64,000 nucleotides of DNA from Phototrophicus methaneseepsis (GTDB lineage Bacteria > Chloroflexota > Anaerolineae > Aggregatilineales > Phototrophicaceae), in assembly GCF_015500095.1 (NCBI RefSeq), contig NZ_CP062983.1, forward strand, positions 124,001-188,000, written 5' to 3'. Below are positions 19,140-28,140 of the stretch, one piece after another; position 1 is the first letter of the stretch; every line of letters begins with the position of its first letter. The translations under genes and the position numbers were made by a program. The notes under the pieces are model-generated. The model worked only from the letters and a program-made list of their open reading frames with translations. It had not been told where the DNA came from and did not search any database.

Positions 19140-19394
19140 CGGGTCATGCTTTCTCAAGAAATGTCATTTTAGCGCGCATCTGAAGGCGCGTTTGTCGCTA
19201 ATTTTAAACAACGTCATTCAGCATATCATAGGCGCGTTTGATGAGAATATGGCGAGCAAAGCCTGAGCACGACCGGGTGATGAATTGTTGATAAGGGCAG
19301 ATGCAGGCAAGCCAAAATAAAGCCCGGTCTTTCCTAGAAGCGGCCAACGCACTATGCTATGGGCGATATTGACTGACCAAGGGTTGCCACAATT

Positions 19395-21194
19395 GTGACG
19401 AAGAAAGTCCGTATTCTCTTCTGGATGACGATCATCTTGCTGTTAGCGGCGATGGTGCGCATCATTGGCTCCACACATTTTTCATTGTGGACCGATGAAG
19501 GCTGGACGACGTGGTTCGTCCAGGATTGGAGCCCGCAGTACACCGCGTTACGCCTCATTCGCAGCCGTCACCCACCCCTCTATTTTATGACGCTGGCTGG
19601 CTGGCAAAACCTGGCCGGGAATACACACATCGCGTTGCGCTTCCTGGAAATTGGCGCAGGCGTGATAACGACAGCCATCGTTTACAGGCTGACAGCAGAT
19701 CATTATGGCAAGCGTGCCGGGATTTATGCGGCGGCGCTCTTTAGCGTGCTGGATATCGCCACATACTACAACCAGGAAGTGCGCCATTATGGCTGGCTGA
19801 CGATGGCCGCGCTATGGACGACGTTCGTCTTCTTCCGGTTTATCCACAACCCCAACCGACGGCGATGGCTGTTATACGTGTTCAGCGTGACACTGCTCAT
19901 GCTAACGCATTACCTGGGCGGCTTGATCGTTCTGGTGCAGGTCTTCTTCGCGATGGTCTTATGGCGCGTGCCCCATGCCACCAAGCGCAAAATCGTCTGG
20001 GCGTGGTTCTTCGCCTTCCTGCTCTATACGCCCTGGCTACCGACTTTCTTCTATTCCTATGGCAATGTGGAGCGCGGCGTCGGGGGCTTCCCTGGCAGCT
20101 ACACAAACTCATTAGAAGACGTCATGATCTTGCTGGGGATGCTCTTTGGCGGGCAGTTGGCCCTATTGGGCAGCATGTACTTGATTGGCCTGCTCAATGT
20201 GCGGCGTTGGCGACTGCCGGACCTGTATTTCCTGCTGACAGGCATCGGTTTCTTTGCGGGTATGGTCGTGCTGAATGATTGGCGCGGCACCCTCACCCCG
20301 CGCATGATTTCTTTCCTGGTACCGTCGCTGATGATCTTCTGCGGTTATGGCATCACGCAGTTGCCAAAACGCTACCAACCCGTGATCCTGGGCGTTTCCG
20401 TGTTGCTCTCCGTGGTCACAGCGCCCGTCATTCAGCCACGTGTGAACCTCCCGGACCCGGTTGCCTATTTAGAGGAGCAATATACGCCGGGGGACCTCAT
20501 CATATTGGAGATGGGCCGCACAGACTTCGCCGCGACGTATGAAGTCCAGCAAGCGCTGGGCTCGCCGGAAATCCTCGCTAGCACCTGGGTGACGGACCCG
20601 CCCGCCTTCATCAATGAGATCACGCCAGCGCTAGAAGCGCATCAGCGCGTGTGGGTGATGCATTGGGTCCATGCGGCGATTGCCCTACCGCGTTTACAAG
20701 AGAACTATCTGGGGTATCAACTCGTCGCACACGAGACCTTCGAGAATGCGCCGGAAGTGCCTATTGCAGATAAAGAAGTGGATATCTACCTCTTTGAGAG
20801 GCTGGACGATACCCCGGTTGCGACATTTGACGAAACCATTGTGCTGCAAGATGCAATCTATGGTGAAAGTTTGCAGCCAGGGACACCGCTGTATGTCGAT
20901 CTCTGGTGGCAGACAAATGCCGCGCTGGACCGGGATTATTCTGTGGGGTTGTATCTGCGAGATTCAAATGGGGCTGTCGTCGCACAGGTCGATGGGCCGC
21001 TAGCTGAACGACCATCCAGCCAATGGCAACCGGGCGAGCTGATGAATCAGCGTTACGCGCTCACCCTGCCGGAAGCCCCCGGCACCTACAGCCTGGGCAG
21101 CAGCGTCTATTATTATGAAACGCCAGACAGCCCATTACAGGCCGAAGATGGCCCTGTGGTGAGCTTGGGCGAGGTGATTGTTACACAACCTTAG
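19395..21194 (+). CDS. Membrane glycosyltransferase, GT39/PMT-like
   Basis: This large membrane protein has about ten hydrophobic segments in the first ~370 residues. After the first span comes FSLWTDEGWTTWFVQDWSPQ, containing the Asp-Glu typical of the first periplasmic loop of GT-C enzymes (ArnT, PMT, GT39). TLAGWQNLAGNTHIALRFLEI and the NQEVRHYGWL loop are also typical. Such enzymes transfer sugars from polyprenyl-phosphate donors to proteins or lipids outside the membrane. The C-terminal ~220 residues are an extracytoplasmic beta-rich domain (VDLWWQTNAALDRDYSVGLYL). The start is GTG 19395 with AAGGG upstream. It ends at a shared terminator with the convergent SH3b gene. Confidence 0.85.
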   Translation: MTKKVRILFWMTIILLLAAMVRIIGSTHFSLWTDEGWTTWFVQDWSPQYTALRLIRSRHPPLYFMTLAGWQNLAGNTHIALRFLEIGAGVITTAIVYRLTADHYGKRAGIYAAALFSVLDIATYYNQEVRHYGWLTMAALWTTFVFFRFIHNPNRRRWLLYVFSVTLLMLTHYLGGLIVLVQVFFAMVLWRVPHATKRKIVWAWFFAFLLYTPWLPTFFYSYGNVERGVGGFPGSYTNSLEDVMILLGMLFGGQLALLGSMYLIGLLNVRRWRLPDLYFLLTGIGFFAGMVVLNDWRGTLTPRMISFLVPSLMIFCGYGITQLPKRYQPVILGVSVLLSVVTAPVIQPRVNLPDPVAYLEEQYTPGDLIILEMGRTDFAATYEVQQALGSPEILASTWVTDPPAFINEITPALEAHQRVWVMHWVHAAIALPRLQENYLGYQLVAHETFENAPEVPIADKEVDIYLFERLDDTPVATFDETIVLQDAIYGESLQPGTPLYVDLWWQTNAALDRDYSVGLYLRDSNGAVVAQVDGPLAERPSSQWQPGELMNQRYALTLPEAPGTYSLGSSVYYYETPDSPLQAEDGPVVSLGEVIVTQP

Positions 21195-21218
21195 CCCCCA
21201 TAAAACCAGCCAGAAAGC

Positions 21219-21254
21219 AAACAGGCGGCCCACATCGTGAGCCGCCTGTTTTTG
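21219..21254. terminator. Bidirectional terminator
   Basis: An 11-bp perfect stem, AAACAGGCGGC (21219-21229) and GCCGCCTGTTT (21241-21251), lies between two convergent genes. A T-run follows on the plus strand, and a shorter T-containing tract (TTTGCTTTC) on the minus strand. Confidence 0.85.
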
Positions 21255-21266
21255 GTTGCATACAGC

Positions 21267-23657
21267 CTAATTGAGTTCGTAACAGTTAATGCCGCCGAAC
21301 GCCTTCGTCTCATCACTATCCGCGACAGTGCCGCCGATTTCTGAGTAGCCAAATGGCAGTTCCACATCCAGCGTACCAGAGGGCGAACCACCAGAGGTCG
21401 TCTGCATATCCGTACCATCATCATAGATAATGGTCACGTCGCTATCCGCACCCGTCCAGCTAATGGTAACAGTTGCGGGGCTTTCGCCAGTGTATAAAAC
21501 TTTACACGACCACGTCGCTTCTAACGGGCCAACTGGCGGATTAGGATCACTACAATCCAGGGCTGGCAAGTTAATCGTCTCGTTACTATCACTGACAGTG
21601 CCACCCGATGGCGTACTGTAGTACAGCGTCAATGTGGTGTTGCCAGAGGGAGCTGTCCCGCTGGTGGTGTCGTTGCCATCACCATTATCATACGTAATCG
21701 TGACGTCGCTATCGGCATCGGTCCAGGAGAGGAGCGCCTGCGCCGGGATTGCACCGTTTTCAAGGCGCGTGCAGGCCCATGATGCAGCCAATGATGGCGG
21801 CGGATTAGGATCGCTACAATCCAGGGCTGGCAGGTTAATCGTCTCGTCACTATCGCTGACAGAGCCACCCGATGGCGTACTGTAGTACAGCGTCAATGTG
21901 GTGTTGCCAGAGAGTGCAGGCCCGGATACCTTGCTGTTGCCATCGCCATTATCATAGAGAATGGCGACATCACTATCGGCACCCGTCCAGGAGATGAGCG
22001 CCTGCGCCGGGACTTCGCCGTTTTCAAGGCGCGTGCAGGCCCATGATGCAGATAAGGTCGCCGGTTCTACTGTAGGTTCTTCCGTAGGCTCCTGTGTTGG
22101 CTCCTCAGTGGGTTCCTGCGTCGGCTCCTCGGTGGGTTCTTCCGTAGTAGATGGCGGCGGCGGGCTAGGATCCCCATCACGCTGAACCACACTGGTGCGA
22201 CCTGTGGAGCATAAGATTTGCTCGCCGCTCATCGCCAGCACTTCCCATTGAACAGCACTGCCCGTTGGATACTGGCCCACGGTTGCAATCACGCTCGTCT
22301 GGGGTGCATCAACTCGTAACTCGCCTGCCAAGGTATTCTCTGTCGCGTTCCAGAACAGGACTTTATACCATGCTGCACCCGCATAGGCCGTCCAGCTATA
22401 GGTTGCTGGCGTTACGGGGATGGCATCCACTGGCGCGATTAAGCTGAACTGATCGCACGTGTTGGGGGGCGGCGTCGGCGGCTGGCTTGTGGGGAAGATG
22501 ATCACAGGCGTATTGGGCGCGCTGGTGATGATTGTCGGCGGGATGTCGTCCTCACCACACATTTGCACGTCAATATCATAATTCAGCAAGCTGGCGGGGA
22601 ACGACTCCAACGTACAGAATTGCGAAAAGCCCGCTTGGTCCAGTGGTTCCGGCGTGGATGGCGCACAATTGACTGTCAGGTCATCCGGGCGACCATCAAG
22701 GCCCAGGTCTTCGCCTTCTGCGAGGCACATCGTCGTGCGGAACCCTTCCGGCACGGTGGTTTGTGTCCCATTTTCGTCGTCATAAATGATGAGTTCGCCA
22801 TCAATGACGATAAATTCCAGCAAATCGCCAGGGGGTAAGATGCGTACAATGACCGTTGAACCAATCTGGATGCGGGCACCATTCACAGTCAGGTCAATTT
22901 TGATGTCTTCCGGCCCCTGTACAACAAGGACGCTATCGGTCGCTGTTTCACAACGAACCCCACCAATCCCTGTGCGCAAATAAAAAGATTGCATGGGCGA
23001 CCGTTGGAAGCCATCCATCACAGGGAGGTCATCAAATGCGGGCATATCCGCGACAGCCGCACGTTCCAGCCAGCCAACGCGCTCATTAAACACCACGCGC
23101 AGCCAATCCGCGTCTTCGCTGCGGGCATCAACAGAGACAGCTTCTTCAGGGTTCAAGCTGCCAATGACATTGTTACGAAGGCTAGGGCCGCTGCGCACAG
23201 TGGCGCCGGTCACCGTCTGTACGATGATGGGGTCTGCTGCCTGGAAGGCATCTTCAGGGTCAACCGCATTTTCCACCTGCACATCACCCACCAGCATAAA
23301 GGTCACATTCTGGCCGGGGAGCGTTTCCGGCACGTTGGCCTGAACGCTCATCACAGCGACGCCCCATTGTTGCAGGGTGGTATCCAGGCCAGCCGTTGCA
23401 ATTTCTTCCAGGTCAATCAGCGGCGTTGTATCAGAAGGTATCGTAAAAAATCCATCGTCGACTTCTGCTACAAAAGAAGCATCGACACGGTTAAAGCCAT
23501 AACAGGCGCTATTGCGCTGTAGACCAGTACAATTTTCATCGACTGCTGCCAAGGCTTGCTGCACCAGGGCAACACAGGCGTCCTGCGCATTTGCTGTCGC
23601 ATAGGCCACAACCAGAATAACGCAGGCTGCAATCCAGATGATACGACGTCGGGCCAT
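21267..23657 (-). CDS. Secreted SH3b-domain protein with three C-terminal tandem repeats
   Basis: A signal peptide (IIWIAACVILVVAYATANA) starts this 796-residue exported protein. An SH3b domain lies around residues 150-200 (VTGATVRSGPSLRNNVIGSLN ... WLRVVFNERVGWLERA). A DUF-like beta region, a Pro-rich linker, a fibronectin/Ig-like segment and a spacer of repeated EEPTQEPT units follow. The C-terminus carries three ~80-residue beta repeats, each starting (S/T)W(A/S)C and containing SWT(G/D)ADSDV and LDCSDPNPP. The first two are nearly identical. It is probably anchored in or shed from the envelope and may bind glycans or peptidoglycan. AGGGGG upstream supports the start. The Cys pattern suggests disulfides. 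Confidence 0.85.
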   Translation of the reverse strand: MARRRIIWIAACVILVVAYATANAQDACVALVQQALAAVDENCTGLQRNSACYGFNRVDASFVAEVDDGFFTIPSDTTPLIDLEEIATAGLDTTLQQWGVAVMSVQANVPETLPGQNVTFMLVGDVQVENAVDPEDAFQAADPIIVQTVTGATVRSGPSLRNNVIGSLNPEEAVSVDARSEDADWLRVVFNERVGWLERAAVADMPAFDDLPVMDGFQRSPMQSFYLRTGIGGVRCETATDSVLVVQGPEDIKIDLTVNGARIQIGSTVIVRILPPGDLLEFIVIDGELIIYDDENGTQTTVPEGFRTTMCLAEGEDLGLDGRPDDLTVNCAPSTPEPLDQAGFSQFCTLESFPASLLNYDIDVQMCGEDDIPPTIITSAPNTPVIIFPTSQPPTPPPNTCDQFSLIAPVDAIPVTPATYSWTAYAGAAWYKVLFWNATENTLAGELRVDAPQTSVIATVGQYPTGSAVQWEVLAMSGEQILCSTGRTSVVQRDGDPSPPPPSTTEEPTEEPTQEPTEEPTQEPTEEPTVEPATLSASWACTRLENGEVPAQALISWTGADSDVAILYDNGDGNSKVSGPALSGNTTLTLYYSTPSGGSVSDSDETINLPALDCSDPNPPPSLAASWACTRLENGAIPAQALLSWTDADSDVTITYDNGDGNDTTSGTAPSGNTTLTLYYSTPSGGTVSDSNETINLPALDCSDPNPPVGPLEATWSCKVLYTGESPATVTISWTGADSDVTIIYDDGTDMQTTSGGSPSGTLDVELPFGYSEIGGTVADSDETKAFGGINCYELN
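21540..22060 (-). repeat. Tandem coding repeats in the SH3b protein gene
   Basis: Two adjacent ~255-bp units encode almost the same domain (residues about 535-700), differing mainly by a few substitutions. A third, more diverged unit lies nearer the 3' end (21290-21530). The near-identity at DNA level suggests recent duplication or gene conversion. Confidence 0.8.
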
Positions 23658-23883
23658 CTCTATCCCCCTAAAACGACACGCTGTAACACGTTTCTAACAC
23701 ATATCATCATAACTTAACCTTGCGCGAACACAACGCATGGGACGGAAAAAAGTTATAAAAACGTTGCAACGGCAACTAAGCCGTAACGGCGCATAACAGA
23801 TCCTGCGCGCATATCCATCCGCAGCTTATGCAATTGAGAAATATAAGCGACTGAAAACGATGTGCTTAAGGTGCGCGCTGTGC

Positions 23884-24393
23884 TTAAGGCGCACGATTGG
23901 GTGCATCATCCTGTGCCAAGCCGCTCAGGCCCGCGTTGGGTAAATCACAGCTCACGAAGCCAGACCAACGCACAATCTCCCAGGCGTCGCTGCTGGTATC
24001 AGGACGTTCAGCCCGTGTATAAATGCAAACGCCGCTAAAGCCCTGGCCTTCTTCCCATGTGCCCAGCAGCAAAATATCCCATGCATTGGGGCCATCCGGT
24101 TGGGCACGCCGGAATACAGCATTCAAAAAGCTGCCCCATTCAGCAGGTGTATAATCATCCACACACGCGCTCACGCTGCCATCCCGGCAGTTTTCCGCGA
24201 CATAGGCCACCAGTGTGTCGCTGAGATGGCTCATGGCTTCGGCATCATCGCCGCTGCCGGCTGCCTTGACAAAATCGACAGCGCTGGCATAAGCCGGATT
24301 CGTCTGCTGAGGGACCAGCAAAGCCGTCACAATAACGACGATCACCAGGGCCAATAAGACACCAGCAATCATTACAGGATTCATTTTACCCAT
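23884..24393 (-). CDS. Membrane-anchored hypothetical protein
   Basis: The protein begins with a single hydrophobic helix (VMIAGVLLALVIVVIVTALLV), an uncleaved anchor or signal, followed by a ~130-residue exported domain. The domain starts YASAVDFVKAAGSGDDAEAMSHLSDTLVAYVAENC, resembling the NTF2-like 'DUF4878/lumazine-binding-like' start seen in many exported small proteins. Pairs of cysteines (ENCRDGSVSAC, GVCIYT, FVSCDLP) may form disulfides. The family assignment is weak. I chose the ATG at 24393 because GAGAGA precedes it and the membrane helix follows directly; the frame reaches back to 24435. It lies downstream of the SH3b gene's promoter region in the same orientation but 226 nt away, so co-transcription is uncertain. 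Confidence 0.65.
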   Translation of the reverse strand: MGKMNPVMIAGVLLALVIVVIVTALLVPQQTNPAYASAVDFVKAAGSGDDAEAMSHLSDTLVAYVAENCRDGSVSACVDDYTPAEWGSFLNAVFRRAQPDGPNAWDILLLGTWEEGQGFSGVCIYTRAERPDTSSDAWEIVRWSGFVSCDLPNAGLSGLAQDDAPNRAP

Positions 24394-24630
24394 CAGTCTC
24401 TCACTTCGTGGTATAAAGCGATTTAGAATTGGCATGCATCATACGGATAAGGTCAGCCCGGTGCAAGAGTTTGGCTGTTCAGAGTTGGTTGTTCTAAAAA
24501 AGAGCCTTTTTGAATCCGGTTACCCGATGGTTACCCCACGCTGACTGGTAGGAAGCCGCAAAAACTGGTGTATAGTTAATATGTGGGTTCCCAAATACCC
24601 ACCATCCGCACGCAGCAAGGGGCAGCATCC

Positions 24631-25320
24631 ATGATCAAACGCAAATCAACAAATCACGTGCATTTTTTGTTCGATTGGGTCCGTACGATGCTGCTGGCCC
24701 AGTGGGGCGGCATTATCAGCTTTATCGCGGTTGCCTTCATCACGGAGTTGTTCATTGGCCCTAGTGCCATGCTCTTTGCGCTGTTAGGTGGGATCGTCTT
24801 TGCCGCGACAGTCGGGCAAGCACAACAAAATCTGCTTCAGGATTATACGGATGCGGACTTTGAAGGCTGGACGTTATTCAGCGCGATGGGCGGCGGGTTA
24901 AGCGCGTTGCCAGTTGCTATCTCATTTGGTAGCTTCAGCTTCATTTTTTACCTGGCGGGCCTGGAAGGTATCGCCCACCTCTTCCCAAGTATCCTGCCCC
25001 AGGTGGCCCTGAGTATCTTCACGCTGATGAGCCTTTTGCACTGGTTTAAATTGCGTGAACATGTTGACCACGCCTGGTTATGGGTGCTGGCAAATGTGGT
25101 TGGCGCATTGATGTTCATCCCCTTTGTACAGGGCAGCGGCATCGTCTCGATGCTGGTCATGCTCACACTGGCGATGCTCGCCCAGAATATCGTCACCGGC
25201 GTGACCATGCTGTTCTTATTCCTGGAAGACAGCCACCCCGATGATGGCCTACCGGATGAAGATCGATATGCACGTGCCTATGTGGAACTCTACACACGTG
25301 ATGAGCGTCCTTACGAATAG
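24631..25320 (+). CDS. Polytopic membrane protein, paralogue of the following gene
   Basis: This 229-residue protein has about six hydrophobic segments (e.g. GGIISFIAVAFITELFIG, MLFALLGGIVFAATVG, VVGALMFIPFVQGSGIV). A charged C-terminus (LFLEDSHPDDGLPDEDRYARAY) probably faces the cytoplasm. Its segment HAWLWVLANVVGALMF matches GWLWVLANLVGGLVF in the next gene, and both have a Q-rich loop after the second helix (GQAQQNLL / GSIQQYIL), so the two are paralogues. No known family was recognised. The ATG at 24631 has AAGGGG 9 nt upstream; the frame extends to a GTG at 24583 without a ribosome-binding site. Function unknown. Confidence 0.7.
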   Translation: MIKRKSTNHVHFLFDWVRTMLLAQWGGIISFIAVAFITELFIGPSAMLFALLGGIVFAATVGQAQQNLLQDYTDADFEGWTLFSAMGGGLSALPVAISFGSFSFIFYLAGLEGIAHLFPSILPQVALSIFTLMSLLHWFKLREHVDHAWLWVLANVVGALMFIPFVQGSGIVSMLVMLTLAMLAQNIVTGVTMLFLFLEDSHPDDGLPDEDRYARAYVELYTRDERPYE

Positions 25321-25429
25321 AAGAAGAGAAACTAGACCACAAATCTAGAAATGAATCGAACGATAGAACCACTTACTGTAGAACCACTTAATCTGTCAAA
25401 ATGCTCGTGACAAGAGGGATTACGTCTCT

Positions 25430-26218
25430 ATGGAACAGCAAACGCATCGCACAACACCCCGCAGAACGCAAGGCTATACCCCAGACAACTATAAGACGGA
25501 CAAGTTCTGGTCCCATTGGATTGGGGGCAGTATGCTGGTCTGGCCTATTTCGGTCGTAGTCGCAGCGGTCATCTTCGTCCCAACGGCTTTTTTCTTCGGC
25601 TCACTGCTGCAAATACACATGTTTGATTACACAGGCACCCGCTTCTCCGACTTGCTGATGGGCGGCGTGATGACCGTCATCGCTGGCGGCGCGATCGGCT
25701 TCGCTGTCGGGTCGATCCAACAATACATCTTAAAGAATATCCTGTTATGGACAGCCGACCGCTGGACCTTAGCGAGCGTACTGGGCGGCATCGCAGGCGG
25801 TATTATCGTCGGCTTCATGTTCTTGATGGATGACCCCTCTCTCTACTATGTTCATGACGTCACCATCTTCACAGCGATGCCGATTTACATCACCGTGCTT
25901 AGCATGGTGCAATATCTGGCTTTACGCGTCGCCGTGCGGTCTGGCTGGTTATGGGTCCTGGCGAATCTGGTCGGCGGGCTGGTCTTCAGTGGGCTACTGC
26001 TGCGCAATTCGCTCGACCCGGCGGTATGGGGTGATTTAATCGCTAGCCTTGGGATGTGGGCACTCGCGATCATCGCCCAGGGAGCCGTCACGGGTTATGT
26101 GCTGCTCTTCTTGTTTGAGCGACACGCCTATCCTTATGAAGAAGACGAAGATGACAGCATCGAAGAAGGCGTCACACGCACACCGGGTCAACATTCCGTA
26201 TGGGATAAGGCGATTTAA
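25430..26218 (+). CDS. Polytopic membrane protein, paralogue of the preceding gene
   Basis: The 262-residue protein has a polar 30-residue N-terminus, then six to seven membrane segments. The loop GSIQQYILKNILLWTADRWTLASVLGGIAGG and the segment LWVLANLVGG resemble the preceding gene product, including the position of a conserved Trp-rich turn. The acidic tail (EEDEDDSIEEGVTR) is cytoplasmic. AGAGGG precedes the ATG. The stop overlaps the start of the next gene (TAATG), so the two are translationally coupled. Together with the upstream paralogue this looks like a small duplicated membrane family of unknown role. Confidence 0.72.
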   Translation: MEQQTHRTTPRRTQGYTPDNYKTDKFWSHWIGGSMLVWPISVVVAAVIFVPTAFFFGSLLQIHMFDYTGTRFSDLLMGGVMTVIAGGAIGFAVGSIQQYILKNILLWTADRWTLASVLGGIAGGIIVGFMFLMDDPSLYYVHDVTIFTAMPIYITVLSMVQYLALRVAVRSGWLWVLANLVGGLVFSGLLLRNSLDPAVWGDLIASLGMWALAIIAQGAVTGYVLLFLFERHAYPYEEDEDDSIEEGVTRTPGQHSVWDKAI

Positions 26219-26775
26219 TGCCACCAGCCAATCCCGCAGAAAAACTGCTTCATGCGCCGCTTGCTGATCTCGTTGAACTGCTCATCAAACAGTTTAAGCG
26301 CCTGCTGACGGAACGCGGCCTGACGCTTACAACAGCGCAAATCAGCCAGATTGGGCAGCAAGCCGCCGACAAAGCCCCGCTCCCGACGAAAATCGACACA
26401 CTGCCGGGGCTGATCGGTGAGATGGTCGCGGAAAGCGAGGCCGAGCTGCAAAGCCGTTTCCAGATGGGCTTTGCGCAATCACTGGCGACGGATATGGACG
26501 TCATCGGCGGTTGGGAGACAACCAGCGAATTCCTGGAATTGGCGAATCATAAGAGCAATGCTGAACTGCGCATCTCCGCAGGGTCGACATTGTTGGCTTT
26601 CCTTGGCGATACCTCCCGGCTGCATAACCTGTTCAGCGTCATCGACGCTGACGGCGGGGCTATGGATGTGGATGCAGCGCTGGCGAGGCGTGCCTTATGC
26701 CATGTGGCAGAGGTGGACCCGCTCAGCAATGATTGGCTTGCCCAGGTTAAGACCCGGCTAGGCAAGACAGCCTAG
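26218..26775 (+). CDS. Hypothetical soluble protein coupled to a membrane protein gene
   Basis: The start overlaps the upstream stop by one base, indicating translational coupling. The 185-residue product is helical and charged, without export signals: LADLVELLIKQFKRLLTERGLTLTTAQISQIGQQAA, then a second half with ELRISAGSTLLAFLGDTSRLHNLFSVIDADGG resembling a HEAT-like helical repeat (NHKSNAELRISAGSTLLAFL). I recognise no family. Its coupling suggests that it works with the membrane protein encoded just before it, perhaps as a cytoplasmic partner. It ends 13 bases from the convergent SGNH gene, and no terminator was seen between them. Confidence 0.68.
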   Translation: MPPANPAEKLLHAPLADLVELLIKQFKRLLTERGLTLTTAQISQIGQQAADKAPLPTKIDTLPGLIGEMVAESEAELQSRFQMGFAQSLATDMDVIGGWETTSEFLELANHKSNAELRISAGSTLLAFLGDTSRLHNLFSVIDADGGAMDVDAALARRALCHVAEVDPLSNDWLAQVKTRLGKTA

Positions 26776-26788
26776 CTACAGGCCAATG

Positions 26789-27961
26789 CTACCAATCCAA
26801 CCAATCCTGTAAGAGGTCTGCCAGCACGGCGTTGCCATGCGCATTGAGGTGCATATCATCGCTGTGATAAAGAGCCTCGCCCTGTAGCGCCCGTTCTGTA
26901 AATGGCTCAATCGGGTCGTAGCAGCGCAGCGACAACGCATCACAAAGATCATGCATAGCTATACGTGCACTCGCCAGCCGATCAACGGCATCCTGGCCCA
27001 TAATGGGTGCTGTCAGGTGGGCATAGACTTCTTCGCGGGTGGGCATGATGATGACGGCAATCTCGCCACCCCAACCAGCGACTAATGCCTGCGCATCTTC
27101 GAAGGCTTGCCGTGATAGCCCTAAGCCGATCTGGTTCTGTTCTAACGACATATCCAGCGCGCTCTGTTCATAGGCACCACCAAATTGCAGCAAATATTCA
27201 TTGTTGGAGCCGTAGGTCACGCTCAGGGGCTTGATGTAGAGCGCTTCGCTCTCAGGGGTGCCCAGGTAGAGGCCTGTAAAGAGCGTTTCGATCACGGCAT
27301 AGGTGGCGCTGTTATGACGTAGCCAATCGCCCAGGCCGCTATCGTTGGCAGCTTCTGTCTCAGCCTCAGCAGCGACATCTGCCACTTCATCCCTGGAGAC
27401 AGCCAGTCCATAATCATCATTGAAGTCATTGCCGAAGAACTGCCACAGAACGAGGGGCGGCTCCAGCGGTGCGCCAAAGTCGCGCAGGATGCGCTCGTGG
27501 CTGGTGGTGCCCGTCACAGGTTGGCTGAGGTTCACCAGTCGCTTACCTGTCGCGGCTGATAATTGATCTACCCAGCAATCCACGCGCTCCGTAAAGCAAA
27601 AGCCAAAGCTATCACCGACCACAACCGCATCAGGGGCGAAGTCGACCGGGTCTGTGCGGAAGCCAATGCCGCCGCCTTCCCATAATTCGATGGTGCTCAC
27701 ATGAAAGCTAACCGTGGCACTGCCATATTGGAGGTCATCTTCAAGGCCGGGGCGCAGGGCGTAAAAATGGTCGCTGCTGCGCTGCCATGCTGGCGTCCAG
27801 GATTCACTATAAGGTTGGCCTGTCGTCACATAACGGGCGGCCACACCAATCTGCCCCGGCAGATTAGGGGCCAGCAGACGCAAGCCGATTTCCAACAAGG
27901 CCACAATCACAACCACATTGATAATGACGATCAGCAATACGCGACCGATTTTCTTGCCCAT
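26789..27961 (-). CDS. Membrane-anchored SGNH/GDSL-like hydrolase
   Basis: An N-terminal membrane helix (VLLIVIINVVVIVALLEIGLRLL) anchors an extracytoplasmic domain. Block I of the SGNH family is visible as VVVGDSFGFCF, with the serine nucleophile. A later block LWQFFGNDFNDDYG contains the expected Gly-Asn, and block V appears as DDMHLNAHGNAVLADLL with the Asp-His pair. The family includes esterases and the O-acetyl transferases/esterases that act on polysaccharides. The substrate is unknown, but it sits beside sugar-acid catabolic genes. I chose the ATG at 27961 because GGGGAG lies 9 nt upstream; the frame extends to 28030. Confidence 0.8.
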   Translation of the reverse strand: MGKKIGRVLLIVIINVVVIVALLEIGLRLLAPNLPGQIGVAARYVTTGQPYSESWTPAWQRSSDHFYALRPGLEDDLQYGSATVSFHVSTIELWEGGGIGFRTDPVDFAPDAVVVGDSFGFCFTERVDCWVDQLSAATGKRLVNLSQPVTGTTSHERILRDFGAPLEPPLVLWQFFGNDFNDDYGLAVSRDEVADVAAEAETEAANDSGLGDWLRHNSATYAVIETLFTGLYLGTPESEALYIKPLSVTYGSNNEYLLQFGGAYEQSALDMSLEQNQIGLGLSRQAFEDAQALVAGWGGEIAVIIMPTREEVYAHLTAPIMGQDAVDRLASARIAMHDLCDALSLRCYDPIEPFTERALQGEALYHSDDMHLNAHGNAVLADLLQDWLDW

Positions 27962-28076
27962 AGTGCCCATCTCCCCTGAGGCATGGTTTGCGGGCCATCT
28001 TAGCGGAAAGTGCAGCAACTCACGAGGCAAAGATTATTTGGTGGCTGTTTTGTATGGCACGCCATGTATTCATATT

Positions 28077-28096
28077 GGGCACGGCGCACCGTGCCC
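28077..28096. repeat. GC-rich palindrome, REP-like
   Basis: GGGCACGG and CCGTGCCC form a perfect 8-bp stem with loop CGCA in the gap between the SGNH gene and kdgK. A related element (AGGGGCACGGT...) is at 29189-29212, so this looks like a dispersed intergenic repeat. Confidence 0.6.
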
Positions 28097-28140
28097 TACA
28101 AAGCCATGTCAGGCGAGTATGCAGAACCCTACTGGTGAGC

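Noticed and set aside
21540-22060. Insertion sequence or recent transposition
   Set aside because: The DNA repeat is in frame and encodes tandem protein domains; no transposase or terminal inverted repeats.
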